Assembly (NCBI RefSeq): GCF_024363255.1
Contig: NZ_AP026070.1
Coordinates: 248,001 to 312,000 of the forward strand
Source of the DNA: Shewanella sp. NFH-SH190041
GTDB lineage: Bacteria; Pseudomonadota; Gammaproteobacteria; Enterobacterales; Shewanellaceae
Reading direction: 5' to 3'
DNA: 64,000 nucleotides
A program made the translations under genes and the position numbers. The notes under the pieces were generated by a model. The model was not told the origin of the DNA. It did no database searches and worked only from the letters and a program-made list of their open reading frames with translations. Below are positions 35,893 to 46,025 of this stretch, piece after piece (position 1 is the first letter of the stretch; every line of letters starts with the position of its first letter).

Positions 35893-38800
35893 ATGGCAAG
35901 ATTCTTTATCGATCGCCCTATTTTCGCCTGGGTGATCGCCATTATTATTATGCTGGCGGGGGCGATGGCCATTAAGGGCTTACCGGTTTCCCAGTATCCG
36001 AGTATCGCACCGCCGACCGTGGTGATTGCGGCTAACTATCCGGGCGCATCGGCCAAAACGGTGGAAGACTCGGTCACCCAGGTGATTGAGCAGCGCATGA
36101 CCGGGCTGGATCATTTGCGCTATATCAAATCCAGCAGTGACAGCTTTGGTAATGCGGAAATTACTCTGACCTTTAATGCCGAGGCGGATGTGGATATCGC
36201 CCAGGTGCAGGTGCAAAACAAGCTGCAGCTGGCGATGCCATTGCTGCCGCAGGAAGTGCAGGCGCAGGGGATCAGCGTGAATAAAGCCGGCACCGGCTTT
36301 TTGATGGTGCTGGGGTTTGTTTCCCAAGATGGTTCTATGGATAAAGCGGATATTGCCGACTATGTGGCGGCCAATATTCAGGATCCTATGAGCCGGGTTG
36401 CCGGGGTGGGGGATATCACCCTGTTCGGTTCCCAATATGCTATGCGGATCTGGCTTGACCCGTTGAAGTTGACCCAATACCGCTTGACCACCAATGACAT
36501 TATTATGGCGATCCGCGAGCAAAACGCCCAAGTGTCAGCCGGTCAACTGGGGGGAACACCATCGGTTAAAGGGCAGCAACTGAACGCCACTATTTCGGCC
36601 CAAAGCCGTCTGCACAGTGCTGAAGAGTTTCGCAATATTGTGCTGAAATCCGATGCCAGTGGTGCCAAGGTATTGCTTGGCGATGTGGCGCAAGTGGAAG
36701 TGGGCGCTGAAAGCTATATGGTGACCTCTTTCTACAATGGTCGCCCTGCTGCCGGTATGGCTATCCAGTTGGCTACCGGCGCCAATGCGCTGGATACCGC
36801 GACAGCGGTGATGGATAAAATCAATGAGATGAAGCCTTTCTTCCCAGAAGGCTTGGATGTGGTGGTGCCGTTTGATACCACGCCATTTGTGGGTAAATCC
36901 ATTGAAGGCGTGGTGCACACTCTGCTGGAAGCTGTGGTGCTGGTCTTTTTGATTATGTTCCTGTTCCTGCAGAACTTCCGCGCTACGCTGATCCCGATGA
37001 TCGCCGTGCCGGTTGTATTGCTCGGCACCTTTGGGATCTTGGCGGTTGCCGGGTTCTCCATCAATACCCTGACCATGTTCGCCATGGTGCTGGCCATCGG
37101 CCTGTTAGTGGATGATGCCATTGTGGTGGTGGAAAACGTTGAGCGGATCATGTCGGAAGAGGGCTGCAGCCCGCTGGAGGCCACCCGTAAATCCATGGAT
37201 CAGATCACCGGCGCACTGGTGGGGATTGGTCTGACGCTGTCGGCAGTATTCGTACCTATGGCGTTTATGTCCGGCTCTACCGGGGTGATTTACCGTCAGT
37301 TCTCCATCACGATTGTCTCGGCTATGGCGCTATCGGTGCTGGTGGCGATGATCCTGACGCCAGCGCTGTGTGCCACCATGTTAAAGCCGGTATCTAAAGG
37401 GCATGCCTACACAGATAAAGGCTTTTTCGGCTGGTTTAACCGTACCTTTGACCGCTGGACCAACCGTTATGAAGCCAGTGTGGGCGGGATCTTAAAACGT
37501 ACTGGCCGGGTGTTTGTGATTTATCTGGCGCTGGTGGTGGCAACCGGCTGGGTGTTCCTGCGGATGCCGACGGCTTTCTTACCCGATGAAGATCAGGGCA
37601 TTTTGTTTACTCAGGTGATCCTGCCTGCCAACTCAACCCAACAGAGCACCCAGCAAGTACTGGATAAGGTGAGCGATTATCTGCTGAACAATGAAAAGCA
37701 GAATGTGGAGTCCGTGTTCTCGGTATCCGGTTTTAGTTTTGCCGGGATGGGGCAAAACATGGGGATCGCGTTCGTGGGGCTGAAGCCTTGGGAGCAGCGT
37801 ACGGCCCCGGGGCAGGATGTGCAGTCAGTTGCCGGACGGGCGATGGGGTACTTCATGTCCATCAAGGAAGCCTTTGTGTTCGCCTTTGTGCCGCCAGCGG
37901 TATTGGAGCTGGGTACGGCCAATGGTTTTGACATGTTCCTGCAGGATAAAAATGGCCAAGGCCATGATGCCCTGATCGCCGCGCGTAACCAGTTATTGGG
38001 CATGGCGGGGCAGGATAAGAATCTGGTCGGGGTGCGGCCTAACGGTCAGGAAGATGCGCCTTTGTATCAGTTGCATATTGATCACAGCAAGCTGCGGGCA
38101 TTGGGGCTGAACATCAATGATGTTAATGCTGTGCTGGCGACCGCATTCGGTGGCAGTTACGTCAATGACTATATTGATCGCGGCCGGGTGAAAAAGGTGT
38201 TTGTGCAGGGTGAAGCGCAATACCGTATGCAACCCGGGGATCTGGACAGTTGGCATGTGCGCAATAATCTGGGCGAAATGGTGCCATTTTCCGCCTTTGC
38301 TACCGGCAGTTGGGAATTTGGCCCGCCGCGGCTGGAGCGTTTTGGTGGCTTGCCAGCCGTGAATATTCAAGGGGCGACAGCGCCGGGATACAGTACCGGT
38401 GATGCCATGGATGCCATGGAAGCGATGGCGGCAAAATTGCCCGCGGGCTTTGGCATTGAATGGAATGGCTTGTCCTATGAGGAGCGGTTATCTGGCAATC
38501 AGGCGCCGATGTTGTATGCCCTGTCGATCCTGGTGGTGTTCCTCGTGTTGGCGGCCTTGTATGAGAGTTGGTCAGTGCCATTTGCTGTGATTTTGGTGGT
38601 ACCACTGGGGATTATTGGTGCGCTGTTGGCGACCTATGGCCGCGGACTGAACAATGACGTGTTCTTCCAAGTGGGGCTGTTGACCACTGTGGGCTTGGCC
38701 ACCAAGAACGCCATTTTGATTGTGGAATTTGCCAAGGAATACTATGAAAAAGGGGCAAGTCTGGTGGATGCGACTCTGCATGCGGTGCGGGTACGTTTGC

Positions 38801-39027
38801 GGCCAATTCTGATGACTTCGCTGGCATTTGGTCTGGGTGTTGTGCCATTGGCCATCAGTACTGGTGTGGGCTCTGGCGCGCAAAACGCCATTGGTACCGG
38901 TGTGGTGGGCGGGATGCTCAGCTCCACCTTCTTGGGGATTTTCTTTGTGCCACTCTTCTTTGTGATTGTGGAGCGGATCTTCAGTAAGCGCGAGCGAGAT
39001 GCCAAAAAGGCTGCTAAGGCTAAATAG
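35893..39027 (+). CDS. RND multidrug efflux transporter (AcrB type, HAE-1)
   Basis: A 1044-residue pump with twelve membrane helices in two repeats, each with a large periplasmic loop. The proton-relay Asp pair is in [18 protein letters not shown], and the partner Lys in [16 protein letters not shown]. The N terminus [17 protein letters not shown] is typical of HAE-1. It exports hydrophobic and amphiphilic compounds from the inner membrane/periplasm. It forms a two-gene operon with the adaptor and is followed by a bidirectional terminator. Confidence 0.95.
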   Translation: MARFFIDRPIFAWVIAIIIMLAGAMAIKGLPVSQYPSIAPPTVVIAANYPGASAKTVEDSVTQVIEQRMTGLDHLRYIKSSSDSFGNAEITLTFNAEADVDIAQVQVQNKLQLAMPLLPQEVQAQGISVNKAGTGFLMVLGFVSQDGSMDKADIADYVAANIQDPMSRVAGVGDITLFGSQYAMRIWLDPLKLTQYRLTTNDIIMAIREQNAQVSAGQLGGTPSVKGQQLNATISAQSRLHSAEEFRNIVLKSDASGAKVLLGDVAQVEVGAESYMVTSFYNGRPAAGMAIQLATGANALDTATAVMDKINEMKPFFPEGLDVVVPFDTTPFVGKSIEGVVHTLLEAVVLVFLIMFLFLQNFRATLIPMIAVPVVLLGTFGILAVAGFSINTLTMFAMVLAIGLLVDDAIVVVENVERIMSEEGCSPLEATRKSMDQITGALVGIGLTLSAVFVPMAFMSGSTGVIYRQFSITIVSAMALSVLVAMILTPALCATMLKPVSKGHAYTDKGFFGWFNRTFDRWTNRYEASVGGILKRTGRVFVIYLALVVATGWVFLRMPTAFLPDEDQGILFTQVILPANSTQQSTQQVLDKVSDYLLNNEKQNVESVFSVSGFSFAGMGQNMGIAFVGLKPWEQRTAPGQDVQSVAGRAMGYFMSIKEAFVFAFVPPAVLELGTANGFDMFLQDKNGQGHDALIAARNQLLGMAGQDKNLVGVRPNGQEDAPLYQLHIDHSKLRALGLNINDVNAVLATAFGGSYVNDYIDRGRVKKVFVQGEAQYRMQPGDLDSWHVRNNLGEMVPFSAFATGSWEFGPPRLERFGGLPAVNIQGATAPGYSTGDAMDAMEAMAAKLPAGFGIEWNGLSYEERLSGNQAPMLYALSILVVFLVLAALYESWSVPFAVILVVPLGIIGALLATYGRGLNNDVFFQVGLLTTVGLATKNAILIVEFAKEYYEKGASLVDATLHAVRVRLRPILMTSLAFGLGVVPLAISTGVGSGAQNAIGTGVVGGMLSSTFLGIFFVPLFFVIVERIFSKRERDAKKAAKAK

Positions 39028-39055
39028 GCTGTCTTGACAGGTGTTATGGTGATTG

Positions 39056-39083
39056 AAAAAAACCGGCTTAGGCCGGTTTTTTT
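39056..39083. terminator. Bidirectional terminator between acrB-like gene and yfcE
   Basis: A CCGGC/GCCGG core stem extended by A7/T7, with U-runs on both strands, between convergent genes. Confidence 0.85.
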
Positions 39084-39102
39084 ATGTTTGAGTATTAGGG
39101 GA

Positions 39103-39660
39103 TTAGAGCCGATGGCGCAGTTCACAACTGAGCATCACCGCATCTGTGTGCAGATCCCGCACTTGGCATTCAGTTTCACTGATAAGGCCATAGGAAGCGC
39201 TGCCGCCATTACGAGGAATGGTGGTGGAACCGGGGTTGAAGTGCAGTATACCTTGCTTGTATTCAGCGACCGGAATATGGGTATGGCCATAGATAAAGCC
39301 GTCGTCGGGTAGCAGTTTAGGCATATGCTCTGGGTTGAATAGGTGACCGTGGGTCAGGAACAGGCGCATTTGGGGCAGGATCACCTGCTGAAATGGCGCC
39401 GTGATGGGAAAGTCCAGCAGCATCTGGTCGACTTCACTGTCACAATTGCCCCGCACAGCAATAATGCGATCAGCATAAGGATTGAGGGTTTCAGCCAGTT
39501 TAGCCGGATCATAACCCGCCGGAATCGCATTGCGCGGCCCGTGGTTAAGAATGTCCCCCAGTAGGATCAGGTAGCGGCTGCCGGATTGTTCAAAACGCTC
39601 CAGCATCAGCTGGGTGGCGGTCAGGGAACCGTGAAGGTCAGAGGCAATAAACAGTGTCAT
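39103..39660 (-). CDS. yfcE: YfcE-type metallophosphodiesterase
   Basis: The start used gives MTLFIASDLHG. The upstream extension of 49 codons is translated from the CACGAAG-type repeat and is not part of the protein. The 185-residue enzyme has the calcineurin-like motifs SDLHG, LGDILNHGP, RGNCD, LTHGH and YGHTH. It hydrolyses phosphodiesters with Mn2+; the physiological substrate is not known. It converges on the RND pump gene. Confidence 0.92.
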   Translation of the reverse strand: MTLFIASDLHGSLTATQLMLERFEQSGSRYLILLGDILNHGPRNAIPAGYDPAKLAETLNPYADRIIAVRGNCDSEVDQMLLDFPITAPFQQVILPQMRLFLTHGHLFNPEHMPKLLPDDGFIYGHTHIPVAEYKQGILHFNPGSTTIPRNGGSASYGLISETECQVRDLHTDAVMLSCELRHRL

Positions 39661-39793
39661 TAAATGGTGCCCGGGAAGAAAACTCAGAGGCTCAATATAA
39701 CTCTGACAGCTGACAATGCAACTGAGCTTGCTATACCGCTCGTGTTTCAATTTTGCTCGCTTTTGATTCTGTTTGGAAAAGCCAAAGCGGATC

Positions 39794-40325
39794 ACCACGA
39801 AGCGCACACTGCGTCTGCTACACGAAGACCACGAAGGGTAAAGATCAAAGTAAGAACAAAGCTGTTGTGATTAAAGGTCTTTGCTCTTTTTCGTGCCCTT
39901 TGTGAGTGAAACGCTTAGTGGTTGATTGCTTTTGATTCTGTTTGGGAAAGGCCACAGCGGATCACCACGAAGTGCAAACTGCGTTTGCTACACGAAGATC
40001 ACGAAGGGAAAGAGCAAGAAAAGCTCATTTAATGCCTTTGCCCTTTTTCGTGCTCAATAACATCCCTGTTAAAAAACCAGTTCGCCAATCCTTGGCTCTC
40101 GCTCATAAGCATATGGCTGTGCCATATTCGCCGTGAACGTAGCGCAAATACATCCATGTATAACAGCCTGCTCGCCAATCCTTGGCTCTCGCTCATAAGC
40201 ATATGGCTGCGCCATATTCGCCGTGGTTAATCGCTTTTGATTCTGTTTGGAAAAGCCAAAGCGGATCACCACGAAGCACAAACTGGGTTTGCTACACGAA
40301 GGCCACGAAGAGTAAAGATCAAGAC
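39794..40325. repeat. CACGAAG-family repeats with a nested second repeat
   Basis: Three left arms (ACCACGAAG at 39794, 39964 and 40268) each carry the mini-palindrome insert like GCAAACTGCGTTTGC and a following ACACGAAG. The second is interrupted at about 40055 by a different module, present twice, whose units end in CATATTCGCCGTG. No gene is supported here. Translation gives repeated spurious peptides such as FVVIRFGFSKQNQK. Confidence 0.8.
40055..40227. repeat. 173-bp doublet repeat, left inverted copy
   Basis: Two related subunits sharing CGCCAATCCTTGGCTCTCGC and CATATTCGCCGTG. The whole 173-bp block is the reverse complement of 43961-44133 with about eight differences by my alignment. 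Translation of either gives the repeated peptide MAQPxAYEREPRIGEL, which is not a gene. Confidence 0.85.
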
Positions 40326-40380
40326 ATGAGCAAAGTGTTGTTTGTGAGTAGATGGAACGGTAATGCTTAAATGTCTCAAT

Positions 40381-40404
40381 AAAAAAGCCACAGCGAGCTG
40401 TGGC
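40381..40404 (-). terminator. Terminator after the AbgT-family gene
   Basis: GCCACAGC/GCTGTGGC perfect 8-bp stem with a 2-nt spacer, followed by six U on the minus strand, 22 bp after the stop codon. Confidence 0.85.
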
Positions 40405-40426
40405 TTGGGGGATATGGCTAGCGGGA

Positions 40427-42046
40427 TTAAGGCGTGTAGTAGGTTGCGGAGCCGGGACCGACGGGGAGGCCGAAACCAAATACCCAGATAAAGAAGAAGC
40501 TGACCCAACCGACGAAGAAGATCAGGGTATAAGGCAGCATGGTGGCGATGAGCGTACCGATCCCGAGATCCTTTTTATAGCGGCAGGCTACTGCCAATAT
40601 CAAACCAAAGTAACTCATCATCGGGGTGATCAGGTTAGTGACTGAATCACCGATACGGTAAGCCGCCTGAATGGTTTCTGGTGCGTAGCCAATCAGCATC
40701 AGCATAGGCACAAAAATCGGTGCTGTGACCGCCCACTGGGCTGAAGCACTGCCCAGCGACAGGTTAATCAGCCCACACATGGCAATAAAGAACACAAAGA
40801 CCAGCGGGCCGGTCAGACCAATGGCGTTCAGAGCATCGGCCCCAGCAACAGCCATTACCGCGCCTAGATTGGTCCACTTAAAGAAAGCGACAAACTGAGA
40901 GGCAAAGAACACCAGCACAATATACATACCCATGGTGCTCATGCTTTCGGACATGGCATCAATCACGTCTTTGTCTTTGTTAAATAAGCCTATCGCTTTA
41001 CCGTAAACCAGCCCCGGAATCGCAAAGCCGATGAAAATAAAGGCCACGATGCCTTTAAGAAACGGTGAGCCTGCAACTTCGCCGGTTGCTTGGTTACGAA
41101 GTGGCGCGCCTTCAGGCACCACTAATGCCGCTACAATCAAGGTAACGGTTAACGCTGCCAGACCTGCCAGTTTCAGAGCGCGTTTTTCATCTGCGGTCAC
41201 GGTTTCCATCTTTTGGGCTGATAAATCAATTGCCGCTTCTGCCGGGTTATATTGCCCCAGGTTAGGCTCGACAATTTTTTCAGTCACAAAGGCACCCAAG
41301 AAGGTGATCAGGAAGGTGGAGGCAAACATAAAGTACCAGTTCACTTCCGGGCCAACGGTATATTGTGGGTCGATCATCTGAGCAGCTGCTTCAGTAATGC
41401 CTGACAGCAGCGGGTCAACGGTGCCCAGCAGCAGGTTGGCACTATACCCCCCCGAAACTCCGGCAAAGGCTGCGGCTAAACCGGCCAGCGGGTGACGACC
41501 TAACGAGTGGAAAATCATCGCAGCCATAGGGATCAGAACCACATACCCCAGCTCAGATGCTGTGTTGGAGACAATACCGGCAAACACGATCACCAAGGTG
41601 ACCAGTCGGCGAGATGCCCCGATCACCATCAGACGCATTGCGGCAGAGAGCATACCGGAGCGCTCTGCGATCCCCACCCCGAGCAAGGCAACCAGTACCG
41701 TTCCCAGTGGCGCAAAGCCGGTGAAATTGGTGACCAGATTGGACACTATCATGCGCAACCCTTCGCCACTCATCAGGCTGACGACATGGATCAGACCATC
41801 AGGACTGCGGCCGGAAGCACCTTCTGGCCTAGGATCAACCACGGCCAGGTCAAAATAACCGGCGACACCGGAAATTAAGATAACTGCAAGACAAAACAGG
41901 GCAAACAGGGTGATAGGGTGGGGGAGCAGGTTGCCCAACCGCTCAACAATATTGAGGAATTTAACAAACCAGCCTTTGCGGCTGAGATCGTTCGGGCCCG
42001 GGGTATTGGGAGAGGTCATAGCACCGTCACCTGATTTCAGACTCAT
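40427..42046 (-). CDS. AbgT-family transporter
   Basis: The start used gives MSLKSGDGAM after AAGGA; a longer frame adds 19 residues. The 539-residue protein has about eleven hydrophobic segments and AbgT landmarks: NIVERLGNLLPHPITLF, a long periplasmic loop, GFAPLGTVLVALLGVGIAERSG, and a re-entrant loop region containing SGGYSANLLLGTVDPLL. E. coli AbgT imports p-aminobenzoyl-glutamate, and Neisseria MtrF and others export sulfonamides. No abgA/abgB peptidase genes adjoin, so the direction and substrate are open. It lies between an inverted pair of repeats. Confidence 0.9.
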   Translation of the reverse strand: MSLKSGDGAMTSPNTPGPNDLSRKGWFVKFLNIVERLGNLLPHPITLFALFCLAVILISGVAGYFDLAVVDPRPEGASGRSPDGLIHVVSLMSGEGLRMIVSNLVTNFTGFAPLGTVLVALLGVGIAERSGMLSAAMRLMVIGASRRLVTLVIVFAGIVSNTASELGYVVLIPMAAMIFHSLGRHPLAGLAAAFAGVSGGYSANLLLGTVDPLLSGITEAAAQMIDPQYTVGPEVNWYFMFASTFLITFLGAFVTEKIVEPNLGQYNPAEAAIDLSAQKMETVTADEKRALKLAGLAALTVTLIVAALVVPEGAPLRNQATGEVAGSPFLKGIVAFIFIGFAIPGLVYGKAIGLFNKDKDVIDAMSESMSTMGMYIVLVFFASQFVAFFKWTNLGAVMAVAGADALNAIGLTGPLVFVFFIAMCGLINLSLGSASAQWAVTAPIFVPMLMLIGYAPETIQAAYRIGDSVTNLITPMMSYFGLILAVACRYKKDLGIGTLIATMLPYTLIFFVGWVSFFFIWVFGFGLPVGPGSATYYTP

Positions 42047-42749
42047 GGGATATCCTTTTATCATTGTTATTGGCAATGCAAGGCGGTGACGGACAGTGGC
42101 CATGGGGATGCTGCTGTGGCGTCTGGCAATTAAGATTATTCTGATTATGAAGCCATTCCCGCGATGTTTATCCGGGAAACCGCTGCACCATCATACTGAC
42201 TGTCTTTAATGGGTTAAAGTGAAAAAGTTAAAATATTTAACTGTTCGATGTGTTTTTTGTATCAAGTCTGCATTTTTAATAATTTTTTCATGGATAAATC
42301 GCTTTTTCAGCGATAAATTCTGTAGCCTTGTATAAAAAATAACACCACAGTTAAAATTGATATTGTTACAAATTCAGATGGTTAGTTTGTTTTTGTGAGC
42401 GATTTAAGGCTTAAATTTGTCTTCACCTAGCCATAGCGTGTATGTGCGATATTTTGTAACAAATAGCTGGTTTGGTGCGATTTGTTGCGCCGTTTGTGGG
42501 CAATTGCTTACTTGCGATTACTTGGCTTGGCCGAGTTTTCCACGACATGTTTTCTCTCAGTCTCACTGTTTTGGGTAATGGCGGCATTAACTGCTGAGAT
42601 TGACTGAGATCTGGTTGGGGATGAACTTGGTTGCTTTAGGCAACGAAAGGGCATAAAGCATTCATGCGTGCAAACTTACGGTATTAAGGTGCTAGTAAGT
42701 TAAGGCATAAAGGCTAATAAGGGTAAAAACCAATGGAGATAAGCTGCCA
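42047..42749. other. Intergenic region between the AbgT-family gene and the transglycosylase
   Basis: About 700 bp with no supported gene. It holds divergent promoters. Palindromic TTTGTaACAAA-type motifs occur near 42362 (TTGTTACAAATT) and 42452 (TTTTGTAACAAAT). A similar ATTTGT-N4-ACAAAT occurs upstream of the outer membrane protein gene near 29140. Confidence 0.4.
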
Positions 42750-43424
42750 GTGACGCAGGCATATTATTTATTGCGCTATATCCGCGCGGGGCTGGTGCTT
42801 GTATGCATATCACTTGCGCAACTGGTCTCAATACCTGTTATTGCCGCGGTTGATAACAGTGCCAACGGACAGTCCAAGGGTGTGCGAGTGTACACTTACA
42901 GCAAGCCTGACGGCACTATGGCTTTTAGTGATACGCCACCAAGTGAAGGGCACTTTATGGTGCGTTGGTATGACTGTTATGCCTGTCAGGTCGACAGTGA
43001 TATTAACTGGCAGACACTGGCGCTGCATCAGCATCCTTTCCGAGACAGTATTATCCGGGCAGCTAAATTGCACCAATTGGAACCGGCCCTAATCCGCGCG
43101 GTGATCCATGCCGAATCAAATTTTGATGTTAACGCGGTATCCCGTAGTGGCGCGATGGGGCTGATGCAATTGATGCCGGTGACTGCGGCCGAAGTTGGGG
43201 TCAGTAATGCATTTGATGGCGCGAGTAATATTCTTGGCGGCAGTGCATATCTGGCAAAAATGTTACGTCGGTTTGATGGCCGGTTAGATCACGCACTTGC
43301 CGCGTATAATGCTGGGCCAGGTAATGTGGAAAAGTACCGTGGTATTCCTCCGTTTAAAGAAACCCGCACGTATATCAAACGGGTGAAACTGCTATTGCAT
43401 CGATATCGTGCCCAGAGCAGTTAA
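42750..43424 (+). CDS. Lytic transglycosylase with N-terminal DUF4124-like segment
   Basis: A GTG start after GGAG gives 224 residues with an N-terminal membrane/signal segment ending VIAA. A short VYTYSKPDGTMAFSDTPP stretch resembles the DUF4124 segment found in envelope proteins. The SLT domain follows with the catalytic Glu in VIHAESNFDVNAVSRSGAMGLMQL and the ALAAYNAGPGNVEKY motif. It cleaves peptidoglycan glycan strands to 1,6-anhydro products in the periplasm. It stands alone inside the segment bordered by the inverted repeats. Confidence 0.9.
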   Translation: MTQAYYLLRYIRAGLVLVCISLAQLVSIPVIAAVDNSANGQSKGVRVYTYSKPDGTMAFSDTPPSEGHFMVRWYDCYACQVDSDINWQTLALHQHPFRDSIIRAAKLHQLEPALIRAVIHAESNFDVNAVSRSGAMGLMQLMPVTAAEVGVSNAFDGASNILGGSAYLAKMLRRFDGRLDHALAAYNAGPGNVEKYRGIPPFKETRTYIKRVKLLLHRYRAQSS

Positions 43425-43479
43425 ATTCGTCGTATAGCAAAAAAACTTTGATTTTTTCTTGCTCTTACGTCTTTATTTC

Positions 43480-44250
43480 CCCTTCGTGCACTTCGTGTAG
43501 CAAACGCAGTTTGTGCTTCGTGGTGATCCGCTATTGGCTTTTACAAGCAGAATCAAAAGCTTTAACCACGAAGGACACGAAGAGCACGAAGAAGAGCAAA
43601 ATCACAAGCTAGGACTTGTTGTTTTTTCTTATCTTTTTCCTTCGTGCACTTCGTGTAGCAAACGCAGTTTGCGCTTCGTGGTGATCCGCTGTTAGCTTTT
43701 TCAAGCAGAATCAAAAGCTTTAACCACGGCGAATATGGCGCAGCCATTTGCTTATGAGCGAGAGCCAAGGATTGGCGAACTGGCTTTTTAACAGGGATGT
43801 TATTGAGCACGAAGAAGGGCAAAAGCGTTAAAAATAAAAAGCTTTGAGCTTTTCTTGCTCTTACGTCTTTATTTTCCCTTTGTGATCTTCGTGTAGCAAA
43901 CACAGTTTGTACTTCGCGGTGAGCTGCTGTTGGCATTTACAAGCAGAATCAAAAGCTTTAACCACGGCGAATATGGCGCAGCCATTTGCTTATGAGCGAG
44001 AGCTAGGGATTGGCGAGCTGGCTGTTATACATGGATGTATTTGCGCTACGCTCACGGCGAATATGGCGCAGCCATTTGCTTATGAGCGAGAGCCAAGGAT
44101 TGGCGAACTGGCTTTTTAACAGGGATGTTATTGGACACGAAGAGTACGAAGAAGAGCAAAGACCTTTAATCACAACAGCTTTGTTCTTGCTTTGATCTTT
44201 ACCCTTCGTGCACTTCGTGTAGCAAACGCAGTTTGCGCTTCGTGGTGAAC
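43480..44250. repeat. CACGAAG-family repeats with nested second repeat (right cluster)
   Basis: Several arms reading CTTCGTGCACTTCGTGTAGC, AAACGCAGTTTGCGCTTCGTGGT and ACCACGAAGGACACGAAGAG, in orientation opposite to the cluster at 39.8-40.3 kb. Two of the units have the nested GGCGAATATGGCGCAGCC module in the middle (43723-43807 single, 43961-44133 double). No gene is supported. Confidence 0.8.
43961..44133. repeat. 173-bp doublet repeat, right inverted copy
   Basis: Reverse complement of 40055-40227, about 95% identical by my hand alignment. Together the pair brackets 3.7 kb holding the AbgT-family gene and the lytic transglycosylase gene. Confidence 0.85.
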
Positions 44251-44308
44251 TACTTTTAGCTGTGAAAGACAGCTGTGCAAGCTTATTACCGAGATAACCG
44301 AAAGGGGC

Positions 44309-45151
44309 TTATTCGCCCACTTCCCATTCTACCCGGGTAAAGCCACCGCCACGGTTAAAGGTGCGATCCAGCACGGCTAACGTATCGCTGGCGAGCTGAT
44401 CAAACTGCCAAGGTGGGTTGATCACCCACAGGCCCGCTGCCGTCATGCCTTTTTCATCACTATCAGGGCTGATGCCTTGCTCAATCCGCAGTTGACGGCG
44501 AATGCCGCTAGCTTTGAGCTTATCGAACATGGCCTCGGTGCGGGCGCGATCCACCACGGGATACCAAATCATATACACCCCAGTGGCAAAGCGTTTGTGC
44601 GCTTTGATCACCGTGTCGGCAACATCCAGATAATCGGACTTAATTTCATAGCTAGGGTCAATCAGGATCAAACCTCGGCGCTCAATCGGGGGAACCGCAG
44701 CAATCAACCCCGCCAGACCGTCACCATTAATCACCTTGATTTGTCGATCGCCGGCAAACCCTTGGGCTAACAGCGGATAATCAGTGCCATGCAGTTCGTG
44801 CAGTACCATGCGGTCTTTTTCCCGCAGGGTCATATCCACAAATGCCGGTGAGCCGGGGTAATAATCCAGATCATCTGATTCAGTATTAAAGGCTTTTACC
44901 GCCGCAATATAATCATTGAGTGGCTCAGGCAGATCGGTCTGGGGCCAGATTTTGGCAATACCTTCAAGATACTCTCCGGTTTTCTGGGCAAACTCATCTT
45001 TTAAGCTGTAGCCACCGGCCCCGGCATGGGTGTCGATATAGACATAAGGTTTATTTTTCTTCTGCAGCAGCTTGATAGCCTGCAGTAGCATGGTGTGCTT
45101 CAGCACATCGGCATAGTTGCCGGCGTGGTAGCCGTGTCGGTAACTCAGCAT
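44309..45151 (-). CDS. rlmJ: 23S rRNA (adenine2030-N6)-methyltransferase
   Basis: The start used gives MLSYRHGYHAGNYADVLKH, which matches RlmJ and yields 280 residues, the E. coli length. The open frame extends much further upstream only as the antisense of rsmJ. The SAM-binding region is YIDTHAGAGGYSL, and the catalytic motif is LILIDPSYE (DPPY-like). It methylates A2030 of 23S rRNA. It is divergent from rsmJ, with about 100 bp between, an rRNA-methylase gene pair. Confidence 0.95.
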   Translation of the reverse strand: MLSYRHGYHAGNYADVLKHTMLLQAIKLLQKKNKPYVYIDTHAGAGGYSLKDEFAQKTGEYLEGIAKIWPQTDLPEPLNDYIAAVKAFNTESDDLDYYPGSPAFVDMTLREKDRMVLHELHGTDYPLLAQGFAGDRQIKVINGDGLAGLIAAVPPIERRGLILIDPSYEIKSDYLDVADTVIKAHKRFATGVYMIWYPVVDRARTEAMFDKLKASGIRRQLRIEQGISPDSDEKGMTAAGLWVINPPWQFDQLASDTLAVLDRTFNRGGGFTRVEWEVGE

Positions 45152-45254
45152 CTTGATGTCATCCGGAAAAACAATATCGCCGGAGTATACCGCAATCGGG
45201 ACGTGAAGGCTTTCTTCGCGCTCCGGGCACCCTTGAGGCATAATAGAGCCACTT

Positions 45255-46025
45255 TTGACTGACAGAACCTTATCCGTGACCCACAGCATTTTCTTCGACC
45301 AATCTGATGCCCGCGTGGCAGATATTTGTGCTCGCCAACAATTAACTTTCGCCGCCGATGCCCCGTTTGAATTGGTATTTGAACAGGACTGCCTAACCTT
45401 GAAAAAGCGCGATGAGCCTAAATTGGGCGGCATTATGGTTGATTTTGTCTCCGGCGCAGTGGCGCACCGGCGCAAATTTGGCGGCGGCCGGGGGCAGGCG
45501 ATTGCGAAGGCGGTCGGGCTGAAACAGGGGGAAAACCCCACTGTAGTAGACGGAACAGCCGGACTTGGGCGAGATGCTTTTGTGCTGGCCAGCCTCGGGT
45601 GTCGGGTAACCATGGTGGAGCGTCATCCTGTGGTTGCAGCACTATTGGAAGATGGTTTACGCCGCGGATATGAAGACAGTGAAATTGGGGAATGGATGCG
45701 GGAGCGTATGCAGATGGTACATGCATCCAGTCTAAAAGCATTGCCGGATTTGGGGTTAGCGCCGGATGTGGTGTACCTCGACCCCATGTATCCCCACCGG
45801 GAGAAATCGGCGCTGGTGAAAAAAGAAATGCGAGTATTTCAGTCCCTAGTTGGGGCGGATTTAGATGCAGATGGTTTGTTGGCCCCAGCGCTGGCATTGG
45901 CGGGCAAACGGGTAGTGGTAAAGCGCCCGGATTACGCCGAAGATTTGGATGGCATTAAACCCAGCGCCGTGATTGCCACTAAAAAGAACCGTTTTGATGT
46001 GTATGTTAAAGCGGCGATGCAATAA
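45255..46025 (+). CDS. rsmJ: 16S rRNA (guanine1516-N2)-methyltransferase
   Basis: A 256-residue protein with the RsmJ-specific segment [19 protein letters not shown], then [19 protein letters not shown], the SAM site [19 protein letters not shown] and catalytic [20 protein letters not shown]. It modifies G1516 of 16S rRNA. The start is a TTG at 45255 with a weak ribosome binding site; a GTG at 45276 is an alternative. It is divergent from rlmJ. Confidence 0.94.
   Translation: MTDRTLSVTHSIFFDQSDARVADICARQQLTFAADAPFELVFEQDCLTLKKRDEPKLGGIMVDFVSGAVAHRRKFGGGRGQAIAKAVGLKQGENPTVVDGTAGLGRDAFVLASLGCRVTMVERHPVVAALLEDGLRRGYEDSEIGEWMRERMQMVHASSLKALPDLGLAPDVVYLDPMYPHREKSALVKKEMRVFQSLVGADLDADGLLAPALALAGKRVVVKRPDYAEDLDGIKPSAVIATKKNRFDVYVKAAMQ

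Noticed and set aside
45152..45613. Long N-terminal extension of rlmJ
   Set aside because: It is the antisense of rsmJ; RlmJ homologues start at MLSYRH and the shorter form has the family length of 280.
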